Shown piece by piece: positions 5,710 to 6,701 of a stretch of 6,701 nucleotides of DNA. This stretch comes from Methanosaeta sp. UBA80 (GTDB taxonomy: Archaea > Halobacteriota > Methanosarcinia > Methanotrichales > Methanotrichaceae). Positions within the stretch are counted from its first letter, which is position 1, and the number at the start of each line of letters is the position of its first letter. The translations under genes were made by a program, and so were the position numbers. Under the pieces are notes generated by a model. It was not told where the DNA came from and ran no database searches. It saw nothing but the letters and a program-made list of their open reading frames with translations. The stretch is from assembly GCA_002505805.1 (NCBI GenBank), contig DAWB01000041.1, positions 1-6,701 of the forward strand. Reading direction: 5' to 3'.

Positions 5710-6297
5710 TCACTGCTTAGGGCTGCTGCTCAGCATTGAAGTATATCTGTCCCCTTTTCCCGTGGAGACCGGGCGGACAAATTGTATACCATTCGGCCCG
5801 CCAATAGAGCAGAGGGGCATGGCATTTTCGTAGTCCATTCCATCCACCTCGGAAAAGAACCTGTCATCTACCTCCAGGTGCACCACACGCCCCACAATTA
5901 GGACATACTTTTCTCGGGCGATCTCCTCCTCCAGCCGGCACTCGGCCCAGGCCAGGCATCCCTCAATTCCAGGAGGCTTGACCGCCGACGACCGCCGGGC
6001 TAAAAGCCCAGCTTCCTGAAATTCATCCGTCTCCGGAGGATAGTTTCTGGCGCAGATCATCACCGCCTCCTCCATTCCCGCTCTGGGAACATTGATCACA
6101 AACTCTCCCGTCTGCCGTATGTTATCCAGGGTATCCCTCTTCAGCCAGGAGGCTATGAGCACTTCGTCCAGAGGACGTAGCACCGGTGTCACACAGGACC
6201 AGGGAGCAGCATTTAGAATTCCGCCTTCAGAGACCGTGGATATGAGGACTACGGGCAGCGGCATGATCTGCGATCTCTGATTTGGTTTCAAAATCAT
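5710..6297 (-). CDS. Flavin reductase-like / flavoredoxin family protein (FMN-binding)
   Basis: This 195-aa protein has the usual length for the family. The N-terminal PLPVVLISTVSEGGILNAAP (13-32) and CVTPVLRPLDEVLIASW (35-51) match the split-barrel FMN-binding fold. KRDTLDNIRQTGEFVINVPR (53-72) is the characteristic T-x-x-NI-x-x-TGEFV(I/V)N signature. Residues 111-142 (IEGCLAWAECRLEEEI, then YVLIVGRVVHLEV) form the later strands of the barrel. Relatives bind FMN and pass electrons between NAD(P)H or ferredoxin-type donors and flavin or partner proteins; the cofactor is inferred from the family. Its place after the CooC-like gene hints at a redox role with metalloenzymes. ATG 6297 is preceded by GGTGAT at a spacing of 6, one of the best ribosome binding sites in the window. 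It starts 14 bp after the stop of the CooC-like gene, so they are very probably co-transcribed. Confidence 0.9.
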   Translation of the reverse strand: MILKPNQRSQIMPLPVVLISTVSEGGILNAAPWSCVTPVLRPLDEVLIASWLKRDTLDNIRQTGEFVINVPRAGMEEAVMICARNYPPETDEFQEAGLLARRSSAVKPPGIEGCLAWAECRLEEEIAREKYVLIVGRVVHLEVDDRFFSEVDGMDYENAMPLCSIGGPNGIQFVRPVSTGKGDRYTSMLSSSPKQ

Positions 6298-6298
6298 T

Positions 6299-6309
6299 CT
6301 TCTATCACC
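6299..6309 (-). promoter_or_regulatory. Strong GGTGAT ribosome binding site for the flavin reductase
   Basis: CCGGTGATAGAAG precedes ATG 6297 on the minus strand. GGTGAT is complementary to the archaeal 16S rRNA tail, and its spacing of 6 bases supports this start. It lies inside the 14-base gap after the CooC-like stop, so translation of the two genes is probably linked. Confidence 0.6.
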
Positions 6310-6311
6310 GG

Positions 6312-6701
6312 TTAATTGGCCAGGAGCCGATCAACAATCTTCTTCATCTCATCCATCTTAGGCACCCGGCTGCCTTTCAGACAGGCTTTGAAGACATTGC
6401 GATCGAATGGAAGGCTCCCAATTACCTTGGTCTTATCCACCAGAGACTCCAGCTCAACTGCATCCTCATTCATTCGGTTGAGAACAAAGAAGACCGGTTT
6501 ATTGATCTTTGCGCTCATCTCTGAGATCTTCTCCGAGAGCTGCACCGACTCATAGCTCGGATCGATTACGACCACTATCTTGTCGCATCCAGCTTCAACA
6601 CCCCTGCCGAAGTGCTCTATGCCGGCATCCGTGTCCACAATCACGTGCATGCCATCTGCCTTGAGCTTCTCAATGAACTCCCGGGCCAGAGCGCCCATGG
6701 G
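6312..6701 (-). CDS. CooC-like nickel-insertion ATPase, C-terminal half (partial)
   Basis: The frame is open from the window's right edge to TAA 6312-6314, giving 129 visible residues. The upstream half, including the deviant Walker A (P-loop) expected in this family, lies outside the window, so the first visible ATG (6698) is probably internal. The hallmark VIVDTDAGIEHFGRGVEAGC (about visible residues 20-39) is the CooC/AcsF signature. It continues as DKIVVVIDPSYESVQLSEKI, then NKPVFFVLNRM (nucleotide-binding NRM) and VIGSLPFDRNVFKACLKGS. CooC proteins are MinD/SIMIBI-class ATPases that aid nickel insertion into CO dehydrogenase; methanogens with CO dehydrogenase/acetyl-CoA synthase often carry one or more. 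Here the next genes are a flavin reductase and a methyltransferase rather than CODH subunits, so this may be a second copy with a modified role. Confidence 0.88.
   Translation of the reverse strand, partial: PMGALAREFIEKLKADGMHVIVDTDAGIEHFGRGVEAGCDKIVVVIDPSYESVQLSEKISEMSAKINKPVFFVLNRMNEDAVELESLVDKTKVIGSLPFDRNVFKACLKGSRVPKMDEMKKIVDRLLAN

Noticed and set aside
5288..5833. 181-codon plus-strand frame spanning methyltransferase and flavin reductase
   Set aside because: It runs opposite two recognisable genes and their spacer; its composition is serine/arginine-rich as expected for an antisense shadow.

Overview
The window reads as a stretch of an archaeal genome, most probably a euryarchaeal methanogen. 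An acetate-using relative of Methanothrix/Methanosaeta is my best guess, from general resemblance only. Three things support an archaeon: TATA-like boxes about 25-40 bases ahead of several starts, GGTGA-type ribosome binding sites, and a RecJ-like DHH phosphoesterase of the archaeal size class (475 aa). A CooC-type nickel-insertion ATPase fits an organism with CO dehydrogenase/acetyl-CoA synthase. Gene density is high, with short spacers and genes on both strands. I see no IS element, CRISPR array, tRNA, rRNA or integrase.

Layout. Bases 1-179 hold the 3' end of an AMP-forming acyl-CoA synthetase (+), followed by a pyrimidine/T-rich probable terminator. Bases 315-872 (+) encode an unrecognised 185-aa protein with a non-ATG start. 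It converges on a minus-strand gene (944-1405) for a 153-aa protein whose N-terminus looks like a ribbon-helix-helix DNA-binding segment. Upstream of that gene is a 220-bp spacer with a TATA-like box and a 29-bp imperfect tandem duplication. Next comes the DHH phosphoesterase (1626-3053, minus), then a short exported protein (3108-3524, minus). A divergent promoter region (3525-3628) separates it from an alkaline-phosphatase-superfamily protein on the plus strand (3629-4465). A 41-aa protein (4548-4673) follows, with a TATA box placed for leaderless transcription. The right part is a minus-strand cluster: a CooC-like ATPase (cut by the window end), a flavin reductase/flavoredoxin-like protein, and a SAM-dependent methyltransferase broken by a single-base frameshift at a run of five Gs.

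How the genes work together. The CooC-like and flavin reductase genes are 14 nt apart and probably co-transcribed, with the methyltransferase 75 nt further on. This could be a small redox/metal-cofactor module, but no substrate can be named. The other genes look like independent units.

Most noteworthy are the one-base frameshift in the methyltransferase, and the AlkP-superfamily protein. The latter carries at its N-terminus the segment (LDIAPTIASILGLELP) normally found at the C-terminus of this fold, which suggests a circular permutation or a fusion after deletion. I see no strong evidence for a wholly new multi-gene system.
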